Source: Halichoerus grypus (taxonomy: Eukaryota; Chordata; Mammalia; Carnivora; Phocidae). Taken from it: a stretch of 64,000 nucleotides of DNA. Location of the stretch: contig NC_135721.1 in assembly GCF_964656455.1 (NCBI RefSeq), positions 46,507,530 to 46,571,529 on the forward strand, in the 5' to 3' direction. Position numbers and translations under genes: made by a program. The notes under the pieces are model-generated. The model made no database searches, had not been told where the DNA came from, and was given only the letters and a program-made list of their open reading frames with translations. Below are positions 1 through 10,814 of the stretch, in pieces; positions within the stretch are counted from its first letter, which is position 1, and each line of letters opens with the position of its first letter.

Positions 1-620
1 CACATTCTCCCTTAGGGACACCTCATTCTGTACCCTGCCCAGTGGTGAAGGGGACAAATGTCCTTATCGCAATCCATTATTAAATTCCTTTTCAATTTTC
101 TCACTTCATTTATTTTCTATGTATTTGCTTTGGTTTTTCTTTCTTCTTTACTTTATTCTCATCTTTTTCCACCTCTCTCATAACCTTACTTCTGAGGAAG
201 AAAAGAAGAATGCTTTGTAATGTAGGTAGGAAGAGTCAGGTTCTGAAGCATGTAACTTACATTTCTTTCCCTCATAATCCCATAAACCTTTCTTCAAAAT
301 TATTATAAATTTCACCCTCAAAAGGGTCATCCAGAAATAGGGGGGAAAATGTTGAAGACAAGAATAATATGTAGTTTGGCTTCAAATTCATCTCTGTTGC
401 AATAAAGTGGGGGAAATGATCATTTCATACTTATTAGGGGAAAAAGAGGCACACCAGTTCAGTGATAAAGTTCTTTAAAGATTTTCCTTTTCTAGTGATA
501 AATTATCAAATTCCTTTCTCCTGTAGGCTTTATAAGGAGAGTAGTAGTCTTTATAATGCTTGAGGCTCACCTCTTCGCAGGCCCTCACCCTCCAAATCAG
601 GCAGGGGATGTGGCCCTGTG
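1..620. other. Unassigned AT-rich DNA
   Basis: I see no gene, no long open frame and no repeat that I can name here. The sequence is AT-rich with short pyrimidine runs. Confidence 0.5.
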
Positions 621-990
621 CTAAACAGAATTCTGGGATGGCCCCCAAGTTAGCTTCCCACTAGTGTACGCACCTTGCATACATGTAAGCATGACCTGTG
701 AATATGATGGAATAACACTCCCATGATTAGGTTATAATATATGACAAGGATAATGGGAAAGTCACTCCCATAAGTAAGATACATTATGTAAGATTCCACC
801 TTATTGGACTAAAGAGAGACACTCTCACTAGTTTTGACTAAATGAGTTGCTCTGTTTTGAAAGAGCCATGTGCCTAGAGCCTGAGGACATTTTCTAGAGC
901 TGAGAATAAGCCCTGGTTGCCAGCCAGTAATTAACAGGGACTTCAATCCTTCTACCACAACATTCTATAGCCAAATAAGTTTGATAAATG
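621..990 (+). repeat. MaLR LTR fragment, MLT1-like
   Basis: Sequence order matches the middle and 3' part of MLT1 LTRs of the ERVL-MaLR group: a block ending GTCACTCCCAT, then GATTCCACCTTATTGGAC, then a 'gccatgtg...gagctgagaataagccc' block and 'ccagccagtaattaacaggga' followed by 'cttcaatccttctaccacaa'. These match the MLT1 landmarks for gland/aggrieved order (cacgtggc-like, gagctgaga, acagccagcaa, acctcagtcctacaacc). No internal viral genes remain. It is old and decayed; subfamily uncertain. Confidence 0.75.
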
Positions 991-1059
991 CTACCTTAAA
1001 TGAAGTTAAAGTCTTCAAGGCTTTTCAGACCTTTGTTATACTAATTTGCACTGGAATAT

Positions 1060-1545
1060 TTATAAAAGGAGATACAGTATATAGCATTTCTCAAATATAC
1101 GTGTCCATAAACATGAGCTGAGACTAAAATCATAACAGTTTCCAAGACAAAGAGTAGAAAAGTGGTTGCCAGGGGCTGGTGGGTGGGAGAATAAAGAGAA
1201 GTTGGTGACAGGGTATAAACTTTCAGTTATAAGGTCTGAGGATCTAATGTATAACATGGTGATTATATAATTGAAATTTGCTTGATAACTCTGTATTATA
1301 TAATTGATAACACTGTATTATACAATTGAAATTTGCTAAGAAAAGAGAATGTAATGGTCTCACCAAAAGAAAAAGAAAAAAAAAAACGTACATATGTGAG
1401 GTAATGGATTTGTTAATTAACTCTATAGCGGGAATACTTTCACAATATATGCATATATCAAATCATCATGTTGTACACTTTAAATATCTTATAATTTTGT
1501 CTGTTACACCTCAATGAAACTGAAAAAATACCAGTTTCCAAAAAA
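1060..1545 (+). mobile_element. LINE-1 3' UTR fragment (L1MA/L1MB-like)
   Basis: Typical L1 3' UTR landmarks appear in order: GTGGTTGCCAGGGGCTG at about 1162, the 'aaactttcagttataagg' block, 'tctaatgtataacatggtga', 'gaaatttgctaagaaaagag', 'tgtgaggtaatggatttgtt', and the terminal 'ttgtacactttaaatat...cctcaatgaaactg' end. The copy is 5' truncated and carries no ORF. A short internal duplication of the 'ataattgaaatttgct' block is visible at about 1268-1338. Confidence 0.85.
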
Positions 1546-2117
1546 AGGTGAAAAACCATTTTAAATCATATGTCAACTACTATCTGTAGGAATCACATAC
1601 TAGCCATATAATATTTGTAGATTTTTTGTGGTTTGTTTTTTTCCTGTGTGTAACCTCTAACATCAACCAAGTGGCATTCAACCTAAGGTATATTTGAACC
1701 CATGTAATGACTGAGGTCCATTGAGTAAAATCTGAGATCTGAGCCTTTTCTTAATTAATTCCAAATATCACACCCTCTAGTCCTAAAGGTCACTAATAAA
1801 TGATTCAGAACTGTAATAGGCATTTCTATGAAACTGTTTTCTGGTTTTTCTTGGAGGTCATAGAAGTCTTTTCCAATCACCCCATCTAAATTAGATTCCT
1901 TATCCCAGTTTTGCTTTATTTCTTCCCCAAGATGACTTTATTCATAACATGGATTCATTCATCACAATTTGTAATTTTATTTCTTTCTTTATTTGTTGTT
2001 TAATATCAATTTCTTCCACTATGCTTTAAGTTCATGAGGGCATGGAAGGGGTATGTTTTGTTAGCTATAGAATCCTCATGGTCTAACATACCTCCAGGCA
2101 TAAAATATTCGATAAAT
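1546..2117. other. Unassigned DNA
   Basis: No gene or nameable repeat seen. Confidence 0.5.
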
Positions 2118-2124
2118 GTTTGCT

Positions 2125-2326
2125 AAGGGGTGCCGGGTGGCTCAGTCAGTTAAGCATCTGCCTTCAGCTCAGGTCATGATCCTGGGGTGCTGGGATCAAA
2201 CCCCACATCAGGTTCCCTGCTCAGTGGGGAATCTGCTTCTCCCTCTCCCTCTGGCCCACCCCCTTGCTCATGCTCTCGCTCATGCTCTCTCCTCAAATGA
2301 ATAAATAAAAAATCTTTTAAAAAAAA
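2125..2326 (+). mobile_element. SINEC (tRNA-Lys-derived carnivore SINE)
   Basis: The tRNA-like head (GGTGGCTCAGTCAGTTAAG, serving as a pol III A box) is followed by the GGTCATGATCC and GGGATCAAACCC B-box region, a CT-rich middle and an AAATGAATAAATAAAA tail. It is flanked by a perfect 7-bp target-site duplication GTTTGCT (2118-2124 and 2327-2333), which fixes both ends. Non-coding; moved by L1 machinery. Confidence 0.95.
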
Positions 2327-2333
2327 GTTTGCT

Positions 2334-3109
2334 GAAGATTTTAATTGATTAAATAATGGTTAGAAAAATATTGAGAATTAATTGTAAATTTCATCCTAAT
2401 CTAATTAAAGACATCTAAGAACATGAATGAGAATTATTATGGAACCTAAAGCAGAGTACATTCAGTTGTCACCAAAGGACTACTCTCCTGCTACAAACTA
2501 TGGATAGAAACTCCAGATTAAAAATATCTAAAAGTACACACACACACACCAAAATACATAGCCTAGCTGGAAACGAATACAGGCAGATTTCTGGGTTCCT
2601 GATATGAAATTAAAAGTTAAGGATAAGCTGAAGGTGTGTCATCTCACAATGATTCAGTTATAGACTCGGACCTTGAAGGTGAAGGACTAGGGCTCTGCCA
2701 TCCTTGTAGGCTGGAGACTTGACAGAGACTTACATGAAGCGGAAGAACAAACACCCCTAATTAAGGGCTGCACTCAAGTTCCCACTCACTCACCTTAAAC
2801 AGGACAACTGCATTCTTTATCCCTGGGAAGCAGCAAAAATGGTAGCCATCTCACTAGGCCTCCTTGGATGGGAAAAAAAAAAGTCCCCTCCCATAAATGA
2901 AAACCTCAGGCCCTCACCATCTGTAGATATGGGTCCAAATTTATAATGGTATAAAAACTATAAGCTAAGAACCTAACATAAAAACAATTCCAGGATTACT
3001 GACATTTATAGGACCCCATTGAATGCAAATATAGAGCTGCTCTGTGGGGTTCTTTCACAAGGGACAGTGCCTTGACTGCAGAGGATTCTGTAGCCTCTTG
3101 GAAGAAGTG
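2334..3109. other. Unassigned DNA with a short (AC)n run
   Basis: No gene recognised. A short CA repeat lies at about 2536-2549. Confidence 0.5.
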
Positions 3110-3340
3110 GAGGAACTTTGTTGAGAATAGACCCTAGGAGGGCAAGAGTGGAAGCGGTAGAGTTAGGGGGCTATGGCAATAATCGAGAAGAAATACAGTA
3201 TTGTAATGGCTGCAACCAGAGGGTCTATGTTGGCAATGGTCAGAAATGGTGGAATTCATATTACAAAGTTTGATCAGACAGGATTTGCTGATAGATAAGA
3301 TGTGATATATGAAAGAAAGAGAGGAGTCTGTGATATAAAA
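3110..3340 (-). mobile_element. LINE-2 fragment
   Basis: Read on the plus strand it follows the reverse complement of the L2 3' region: 'gaatagaccctaggagggcaag', then 'ggctatggcaataatc', 'gtcagaaatggtggaatt', 'gacaggatttgctgata' and 'gaaagagaggagtc'. Several of these landmarks recur in the order expected for L2. Highly diverged, no reading frame. Confidence 0.75.
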
Positions 3341-3881
3341 AACAAATTGTTTCTAGGAAGAAACAACTACCTTAAAACTGATTGGACCCAAAACAAAACA
3401 ACCAACTGTGTAAAACAAACATTGAGAGAACTACTAGGAGAAACGAACAAACCTACAAATAGTAACTTCAACACATCTTTCTTAGAAACTGATAGAATTA
3501 GCAGGACCAAGTTATTAAAGCCAATAAGATAAGAAATTACAATAAATAAGCCTGACTTAACAGGCATATGTTGAATTCCACATCTAATAGGTATACAAAG
3601 CATTTTTTTTCAAGCAATCATGGAACATGAACAGAATTGACTTATACCGTAAGGAAAGTCTCAATAGCCCAAATTTTCTGATTGTGGTACAATTAATTTT
3701 GAAATTAGTCACAAAGAGATGGTTAAAATGGAAGTGTGTTTATATATTTGCTTTGTTTACCTAATCCGTAGAATTTTTAAAAATGCTAATTTCATTGTTG
3801 GTATCTGGTGCTTCACTGTGGATTTTAGGCAACAAATTTTGCATGTCACTTTTATTGTTATCCCTCTAAGAGACCTCAAAT
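3341..3881. other. Unassigned DNA
   Basis: Two overlapping open frames of 76 and 78 codons on opposite strands (3302-3603) show no family features. I treat them as chance. Confidence 0.5.
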
Positions 3882-3895
3882 AAAAGATTGGTGCT

Positions 3896-4092
3896 GGGGC
3901 GCCTGGGTGGCTCAGTTGGTTAAGCAACTGCCTTCGGCTCAGGTCATGATCCTGGAGTCCTGGGATCGAGTCCCGCATCGAGCTCCCTGCTCGGCGGGGG
4001 GTCTGCTTCTCCCTCTGACCCTCTTCCCTCTCGTGCTCTCTGTCTCTCATTCTCTCTCTCTCAAATAAATAAATAAAATCTTAAAAAAAAAA
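3896..4092 (+). mobile_element. SINEC
   Basis: Complete carnivore SINE starting GGGGCGCCTGGGTGGCTCAG, with GGGATCGAGTCCC in the B-box region and an AAATAAATAAATAAAATC tail. The 14-bp target duplication AAAAGATTGGTGCT is perfect at 3882-3895 and 4093-4106. This is a well preserved copy of the 'gcaactgcc...cctggagtcc' subtype also seen at 19986 and 35671. Confidence 0.97.
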
Positions 4093-4106
4093 AAAAGATT
4101 GGTGCT

Positions 4107-5404
4107 AGTGCCAATTCCATAAGAAAAATTAAATTCAATTTAAAAAAACCTCAATGATACTTTCTAAGTGAAACAAACTCATGGTATATTTTAGAATTTC
4201 AGATACAAGTACTTGGCCCTCTTCTTTGCTGATGTTTAAACTCTGTTGTCTCCAATGAATTCTAAATTTATACATCACCACACATCCTTTTGGCCTCAAA
4301 AATTTTCATGTAATACAACATAAAATGGAGCCATTTCTTGCTCTGAGAAATTCTAGACAGAGTGGATTGTTTATATCCAGGACTTGGGAAAGGTGAGACC
4401 TTTTTGACATTACTTTGAAAAAATGTCAGATTGCTTTTTTAGAATTTATTTTGATGGTTGAGACATCATTCTTCAAAATTCCACAAAGTAACATCGAGAA
4501 CCCAAGAATCTTAGGTGTGGAGATGTTAGGATCCTATCAGGAGACAGTTGGCTCTATGCTATTGAGCCTTCTGACTGCTGATGCCCCACAGGGCAGCTGA
4601 CCCCTGTTATCCTCATTGTAACTTTTGCCTCATTTAAAAAAATCTTATAGAGAAATTGTTTGTATCTTCACTATACCAAAGAATTTTTCCCTCTTCTCAC
4701 TGTAGTCATTTTTTGTCTGGAATGGTCCACAAGAGACCAGTTAAGAGTAACCTTTTTAACAGCAAACAGACATTCTTCACAGAATGGGAAAAATAATTCT
4801 CATAGGTAATAACCCCTTACCCAGAAACAAAAGATAAGAGCAGGGGGATTGAAAACTCATCTTTTTAGAGACATTTAAGTCTCAATCTTGAAGTTTCAAA
4901 ACATTTCTAATCATAATTAGTAGGTTTAGGGAAAATGGGGGATGAATACTAAATTTACAGTAGTTTTTAACAATAATGCAATTATCTATGCTGAGTAAAT
5001 TCTAAACTACTAAAGCTGTTTAAAACATTCTTCAGAAAATGACACATTTATAGAAACTAAATGACTAAGACATTTCTATTTTAGAAAATCATTACATGAA
5101 GTCACAACTCCAGTTCAAATTTTAACTATCATGGAAATGGCAATAGATCTGAAATGGAAGCTTTTAGGGTAATGCTTCTTTGTTGTTGTTTTGTCTCATT
5201 TACATTTTCAGAGGGGCTGTGTGGATGCAATGGGTTGAAACCCAATATTCTCTCTGATTTGAATTTGGAAAGTTGTCTGAATTATGATGGAAACGACAGA
5301 CTTAGGACATAAAATTCTAAAATAATTTTTAAAAAGTTAAAATTCAGCAAATCCAGTTATTTTCTAAAATCCTTAATGTTTAATTTGAGTAATTTCTTTA
5401 CCCA
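4107..5404. other. Unassigned DNA
   Basis: About 1.3 kb with no nameable repeat and no convincing coding frame. Confidence 0.5.
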
Positions 5405-6110
5405 CTGTATCAGTTATGGTCCAGGAAGAAAAAAAATGGCATACTTAACAGTACTAATGAAAGATAATATAATGAAAGGGAACTTCTGGAAGTGTGGGCA
5501 AGTCGTCCATTAAGGGACTTCTAGAGGATGGTGAGGCACCACCCAGGGTATGGCAATAGAAGAAGGGTTACTGTCACCTTACCAGGCCTGAAGAGGAGTG
5601 AATGGTGTTATCTGAGACAAGTGACAGCCATGGCTATGAAGGAAAGCTGGCCCTGGGGACCTGTTATCTAAGAGCACTGGTTGTCAAATAGATGGTTCTG
5701 GATCAGCATCACCTTTACCTGAGACTTTATTAGAAATGCAAATGCTTGTATTCCATTCCACATCTACTAAATCAGAAGTTCTTGGGGTAGGACCCAGAAA
5801 TCCACGTTTTAACAAAACTTCTAATGGTTCTAATGTGTGTTCAATTTGAAAAACACTGTCTAAGAAGAACAACACAGCCACAGCTGGAACCACGGTGAAG
5901 CAAGAAGGAAGGAGAATAATAATACCCTGAAATTTTTCTCTTCTTGAGATCCAGTCATTTGCTACTGTCTCTCATTGACCAAACTAACTGAAAGCCACAG
6001 GCAAGAGAGCCCAGGTGATATACTTTCTAGATGTCAGCTTCCCAAGTCACATAGTAGGGCAAAGAAAGGCAGAGAACGGAAGGGAGTGGGGAGATGCAAC
6101 TAGAAAATAA
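5405..6110. repeat. Old interspersed repeat split by MER5A
   Basis: The flanks at 5405-5666 and 5867-6110 read as two halves of one old element. They contain 'gtatcagttatggtccagg', 'gaggatggtgaggcacc' and, after the MER5A, 'gccacaggcaagagagcc' and a 'ggcagagaacggaaggg' block. The order resembles a widespread old mammalian repeat whose consensus I partly recognise but cannot name with certainty. Confidence 0.5.
5675..5858 (-). mobile_element. MER5A (hAT-Charlie non-autonomous DNA transposon)
   Basis: About 184 bp, close to the usual MER5A length of 189 bp. It begins CACTGG and ends CACTG as hAT terminal inverted repeats. Internal landmarks include 'ttagaaatgcaaatgc', 'ctactaaatcagaagttctt' and 'gttttaacaaaacttct'. 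The 8-bp target duplication is TCTAAGAG at 5667-5674 and TCTAAGAA at 5859-5866, with one mismatch. Non-coding passenger of Charlie transposases. Confidence 0.9.
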
Positions 6111-6146
6111 TCTGTAGACCCATCCTTCAATAAAAGCTTGCTTTAA

Positions 6147-6362
6147 AAAAAAAAAAATGCAAGATTTATTTATTTATTTGAGAGAGAGAGAGAGCGCATG
6201 CACACGAGTGGGGGGGCACAGGGAGAAACTCTTCAAACAGACTCCCTGCTGAGCACATAACCCCATGCTGATTGATCCCTGGACCCGTGAGATCACAACG
6301 TGAGCTGAAACCAAGAGTCTGACGCTTAACCAAGAGTCTGACTGAGCCATCCAGGTGCCCCA
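6147..6362 (-). mobile_element. SINEC, older type, with internal 14-bp duplication
   Basis: Reverse-strand SINE: 'aagatttatttatttatttgagagag' at the left is the tail, and 'gactgagccatccaggtgcccc' at the right is the tRNA-like head. The 14-base motif ACCAAGAGTCTGAC occurs twice, at 6310-6323 and 6329-6342, so the tRNA part is partly duplicated. Flanks 'aataaaagcttgcttt' and 'aatagaaggttgcttt' look like a decayed target duplication. Confidence 0.9.
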
Positions 6363-6564
6363 ATAGAAGGTTGCTTTTTAAATATTTTTTTTACATGCTA
6401 AGACTAAAGTTTACATTAGCAGCCTAAACTAGTTAGATTCTGAGTAGATGAATAAAATTATCAAAAGTAGATGTACTATATACATCACATATATACATCA
6501 TTGCAACAAATCTCAATTGCTGAGAATCTAGTACATTATCTATACCAAAAGCTTTATTTATCAT

Positions 6565-6735
6565 TACTACAACTGAGTTAATAATTACATAAATACTTTA
6601 AGACTCCTCATTTTAAAGATAAAGAAACTAAGACTTAGATTAAATAACTAGTCTGAAATCTCTTAGCTATCAAGTGACATATTTGAGATTCAAATCTATC
6701 TTTTTTTATGCCAAAGTCCATTCTCTATGACAAAT
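6565..6735 (-). mobile_element. MIR SINE
   Basis: Reverse complement of MIR: 'ctcattttaaagataaagaaactaag', 'gtctgaaatctcttagctatcaagtgac', and 'gagattcaaatctatc' correspond to the MIR core and its tRNA-related region. Ancient mammalian SINE, heavily mutated. Confidence 0.85.
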
Positions 6736-6969
6736 AGTACTATTTATGCAAAAATAGAAAAGCTATATTATGCCTAATCCATAGGTAGATTGTGCTCAAG
6801 GCCGAAACTCGCTTTCTTCCATATAGAGGGAAAGTGGCTCCTGATTTTTCCCAGTACATTCCCAATTTATGTATGTTGTGCTGGAATAGATAATAAGATC
6901 CAGGTTTTGATAATAAGCTATAAGGTCACTCTCTCCATATGGTAGATAGATATGATTCTCTTAAAAAAA
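6736..6969. other. Unassigned DNA
   Basis: Nothing recognised. Confidence 0.5.
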
Positions 6970-6978
6970 TGGAATCCT

Positions 6979-7192
6979 GGGGTGCCTGGGTAGCTCAGTC
7001 ATTTAAGCATCCAGCTCGTGATTTTGGCTCAGGTCATGATTTCATGGGTCCTGAGATGGAGCCCTGGCCAGGGCTCTGTGCTTAGCTTGGAGTCGCTTGA
7101 GATCCTCTCCCTCTGCCCCTCCCCCTTTTCATGCATGCACTCTCATTCTCTCTCTTTATCTCTAAAATATATAAATAACTTTTTTTTAAAAG
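6979..7192 (+). mobile_element. SINEC, older subfamily
   Basis: Head GGGGTGCCTGGGTAGCTCAG, then the 'catccagctcgtgattttggctcaggtcatgat' order of the older Can-SINE group that has 'gagatcctctccctctgcccc' in the middle. Target duplication TGGAATCCT at 6970-6978 and 7193-7201. More diverged than the GGGCGCCTGG copies. Confidence 0.93.
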
Positions 7193-7201
7193 TGGAATCC
7201 T

Positions 7202-8125
7202 AAATGTGTAAGGAAATATCAGTTGGATCTCTAGGTGTAAAGGCACTCCTCATTGCACAAGTCAATTCTAATAGAAAACACAAATGAGACTCCAGTCTCA
7301 GAAGGCATTGACTTCCTGAGAAATGATTTAGAGGGAGAAATTCCCCATGTTCCAGACCTGAGACCACATCTTAGTAAGGTTGTAGAATTTAGGATGGCAT
7401 TCGCTAAAAAATTTTAAAAATAAAAAACTCTGTTGTCATCATTACTTAGGAGAAAACATTTATTACCATCCCCTGGTGCAGGCAATCCATGTGGATGGTA
7501 TGCAGCATATATAATTAAAAGTCTCTCTGCTCAGAGGTGCTTCATGATTAATGCCTCAGGTAGGCACTTTGATTCTCGTACTAATAGAAGCTGACTGGCT
7601 CTGAAACGCTGGTGTTGTTCAGGTACCTCAGGAGTAATAAAAGGTTGCTCTTGGCTTATTGCACAATTCCTTGAGTCATTAATTATAGCTGCCCAAAGTG
7701 GAAAGTTTATAATTAAACATATAATTTACTCTTCTACTTTTGGATGAAGTAAATTAAGGCAATTAGATTTCTTTTGATTAAGCATATGGAGCCATTTACA
7801 AAATGCACAGGTGTGTACAAGCAGAAGGTGGGCTACAAAAACATCTATGTTTCAAGTGTGTTTTGTCACTTTGTCGTCACTCCTTGGCTTAAGTAATTAT
7901 GTTAATCCATTTGAAGTGGATTTCTTTAGTTTTTCTGATTTGTTGCTGCTTTGTTTATTCCTTTGCATCTTTAGGTGCTTAAATAGAAGCAAGTAATGAT
8001 CAGGTGTTAAGTACCAGCTAATCACAAAGACCATTTTGGGTAGGAATATGCACACGATATTATTTTGGTGAACACTTCCAGGCCATCCAACCCCTGTATA
8101 TGTCCCACAATGCATGTGACATTTT
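7202..8125. other. Unassigned DNA
   Basis: No repeat or gene that I can name. Open frames at 7811-8115 overlap on both strands and show no protein features. Confidence 0.5.
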
Positions 8126-8141
8126 AAAAACTTTAGTTGGA

Positions 8142-8370
8142 GGGCGCCTGGGTGGCTCAGTCGTTAAGCGTCTGCCTTCGGCTCAGGTCATGATCCCAGG
8201 GTCCTGGGATCGAGTCCCACATCGGGCTCCCTGCTCAGCAGGAAGCCTGCTTCTCCCTCTCCCACTCCCCCTGCTTGTGTTCCTGCTCTCGCTATCTCTC
8301 ACTCTGTCAAATAAATAAATAAAATCTTAAAAAATAAAAATAAATAAAAATAAATAAATAAAAAATAAAT
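8142..8370 (+). mobile_element. SINEC with extended A-rich tail
   Basis: Head GGGCGCCTGGGTGGCTCAG. The tail is expanded to several (AAAT)n-type units at 8309-8370. The 16-bp target duplication AAAAACTTTAGTTGGA is perfect at 8126-8141 and 8371-8386, which suggests a fairly recent insertion. Confidence 0.97.
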
Positions 8371-8718
8371 AAAAACTTTAGTTGGAAAAATTATGCATTT
8401 TTCTCAATTTAGTGCATCAATATTCTGATTTGCAATCTTTCAAGAAAATTATATCTATCTTCCCTACTGTTTGTGTTATGTAATGTATATTATAGTTGAA
8501 AGTCAGAAGTATTTCCTTTTTTCCTTTAGCATTTCTCCTTCTGGGAATGAATTTCTCCTCTTCTCACTAGGGAAGTGGTTTTCATGTTGACGACAGCTCT
8601 CCCTTGAGAACAGAACAGAATTATGAAAAAAGTTCTCTACAAATCTGTAAATAGTCCAACCATGGTTTGTAAAATTAGCAGCATTACCTTCTATGCCACC
8701 ATTTTCCAAATGTATGTA

Positions 8719-8800
8719 TGTTCTGTTATCAATTATATAATTTATATTATATATTTATTATATAATTATATAAATTATATATATTTATTTATTATAAATG
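8719..8800. repeat. AT-rich low-complexity tract
   Basis: Alternating 'atataatttatattatat' and similar strings that could form several cruciforms. The 8387-8986 surroundings hold nothing else that I can name. Confidence 0.85.
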
Positions 8801-9084
8801 ATAAACATCCCTTTAAAAAATCTACTGACTTTACAGTGACTTTTTTCCTTCTGTGTTTTCTAAATCAATAGCTAAGAACTATATAATTATTATCTTGTGT
8901 AAGAACTGTGTAATTACTATTTATATATAGTCTACGTATTTTTTAGTATTTCAATTTTCAAAGTGAGTGTAAGAAACATCTCGCTTCTCAATGAGGCTCA
9001 CCTTTAGCAATTTTTCTCTCATTGTGTGGCTCAAGCAGATATAGCCCATCACTATAAGCATTACATAAAAGGATAATTCCTTGT

Positions 9085-9440
9085 GGACAGACTGAGATGA
9101 TCCCCACAATCTCTGTCTTGGAATTCATGCCATTACTTGAGTGTGAGCAAGACCTGTGACCCATTTTTAACCAATGGATTATGGCAAGTGATAGGATGTC
9201 ACTCACATGATTACATTACATAGGTGTGTTACATCTGTCCTTTAAGAAGATTATGTCCCTTGATGTCTTTGAAGAAGCAAGTGACCATGTCAGGAGGCCC
9301 ATACAGCAAAACACTGCGTACCTGAAGCAGATGCTACTGGAGCCCTAAACTGGAAGCAACACTTAAATGGTAACTTTGACAAATTTCTAGAAGCCAAGTG
9401 TGAACTAGCATAGTCAATACATTCCTGAGGGCCAAAATTG
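9085..9440 (+). repeat. MaLR LTR fragment, MLT1-like
   Basis: Landmarks run in the MLT1 order: 'gcaagacctgtgaccca', 'aaccaatggattatggcaa', 'gataggatgtcactcacatg', 'gaagaagcaagtgaccatgtc' and 'ggcccatacagcaa'. This is the same group as the copy at 621-990 but a different subfamily. No genes. Confidence 0.75.
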
Positions 9441-10029
9441 TGTGCATTTTACCTCAGGGATTGCTTCCAGATTGTCACACTGAAGAGCTAGGGAAGATCC
9501 CTTCTAGGCTTAGACAGAAAAAGGGCAAAAGTTACCATTGAGAAATACTATGCCAAGAGGGTTCTTCATAACAACACCTACCCCCAAAGGAAAAAGACTT
9601 TACCAGAGCGTTATCCCACCCAGGGGAAGAGTACTTACCTTACTCCCACTTCCTCTAGCTTTTCTGTCTCACCAAAAGGGAGGGGGGGAAAGCTAAGAAA
9701 CACTTGAGAAATTCACAGCCCAAGAACATAGGCCCACTAAAAGTAAAGCTCACAGTTCAGGGAAATGGGCCCATTGAAAGACTGAGAATTAATCATAAGA
9801 TTATGGAATGCTTCCCCTATCCCCTACTTTAACACCACACTAACAGGTTCCAGTATGATAACAGTGGATTATAACTGAAAAAGTTGCAAATAAAAACTCT
9901 ATCTACAGCGGTGTTCTTGGGGAAGCCAGACACAACAGAGAAGACAGACAAGGGGACTGGAGTAATTTGAAGTCTCTGACTCCTACAACCACAGGCAAAC
10001 ACAGCCTAATTTCTAGCTAGATTAATATA
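9441..10029. other. Unassigned, probably old L1 5' sequence
   Basis: No clear landmark. The 9880-10029 part may be 5' UTR of the L1 fragment that follows. Confidence 0.4.
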
Positions 10030-10795
10030 AAACTGCACACCAAAAGTCTTTTACCTCAGTTCCTGTTAACCTAATACATAACGTGCAGCTTTCAGAAAAA
10101 GTTAAAAGGCAAGCAAAACAAACAAACAAAAACCATAGTCTTAAAAGACAAAGCAAGCCCTACAATCAGAATCACTCAGATACAGCACATACTTGGGAAT
10201 TTTCAGACAGGGAATTTAAAATAAGTATGATTAATATGTTACAGGTTCTAGTGAGAAAATGAGGACAATATGCAAGAACAGAGGAGTAATGTAAGCAGAG
10301 AGAGGGAAATACTAAGGAAAAATGAAAAGGAACACTAAAACTCAAAAACACTGTTGCAGAAATGAAGAATGCCTTTGATAGGTCCTTGTCATTGGACATG
10401 GCCAAGGAATGAACTCCTGAACTTAAAGTTATGTCTATGGAAACTCCCAAAATTGAAATACGAAGAGAAAAAAAAAAAATGAGAAAAAACCCAAAACCAA
10501 AAGATCTACACTGAGGCAGATTATATTCAAACTGCAGAAGACCAGAGAAAAAGGGACTAAAAGGGGAAATCTTGAAAGAAGCAAGAGAGGAAAAAGACCT
10601 TGTCTGCAGGGGAAGAAAGAAAAGAATAACATCACACTTGCTGTCAAAAACATGCAAACAAGAAAAGAATATGAAATATCTTTGTTAAGTGTTGAAAGAA
10701 TAAAATCACCAATCTAGAAGTCTATATTCAGTGAAGAAAATCACTCAAAAGTGAAGAGGAAATAAAGACTTTGAAGACAAAACAGGTAAAAAATT
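10030..10795 (+). pseudogene. LINE-1 ORF1 fragment, decayed
   Basis: The region follows the old-L1 5'/ORF1 order: 'cagacagggaatttaaaataa', 'ttaatatgttacaggttctagt', 'gaaatgaagaatgcctttgat', 'gacatggccaaggaatga', then 'atattcaaactgcagaagac', 'atcttgaaagaagcaagagag' and 'caaaagtgaagaggaaataaagac'. ORF1 encodes the RNA-binding chaperone of the L1 particle. Relative to the family there is a deletion near 10480-10500, where the middle of ORF1 is missing, and the frame is broken throughout. The open frames of 161 and 72 codons seen on the opposite strand are shadows. Confidence 0.85.
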
Positions 10796-10814
10796 TATTT
10801 TCTGCACTGCCAAA

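Noticed and set aside
2125..2326. tRNA gene
   Set aside because: The tRNA-like head is the start of a SINE with tail and target duplication; the tRNA fold is degraded. The same applies to the other 21 SINEs.
10172..10657. 161-codon open frame on the minus strand, one of the two longest in the window
   Set aside because: It is antisense to an L1 ORF1 relic. Purine-rich L1 sense sequence commonly leaves long open antisense frames.
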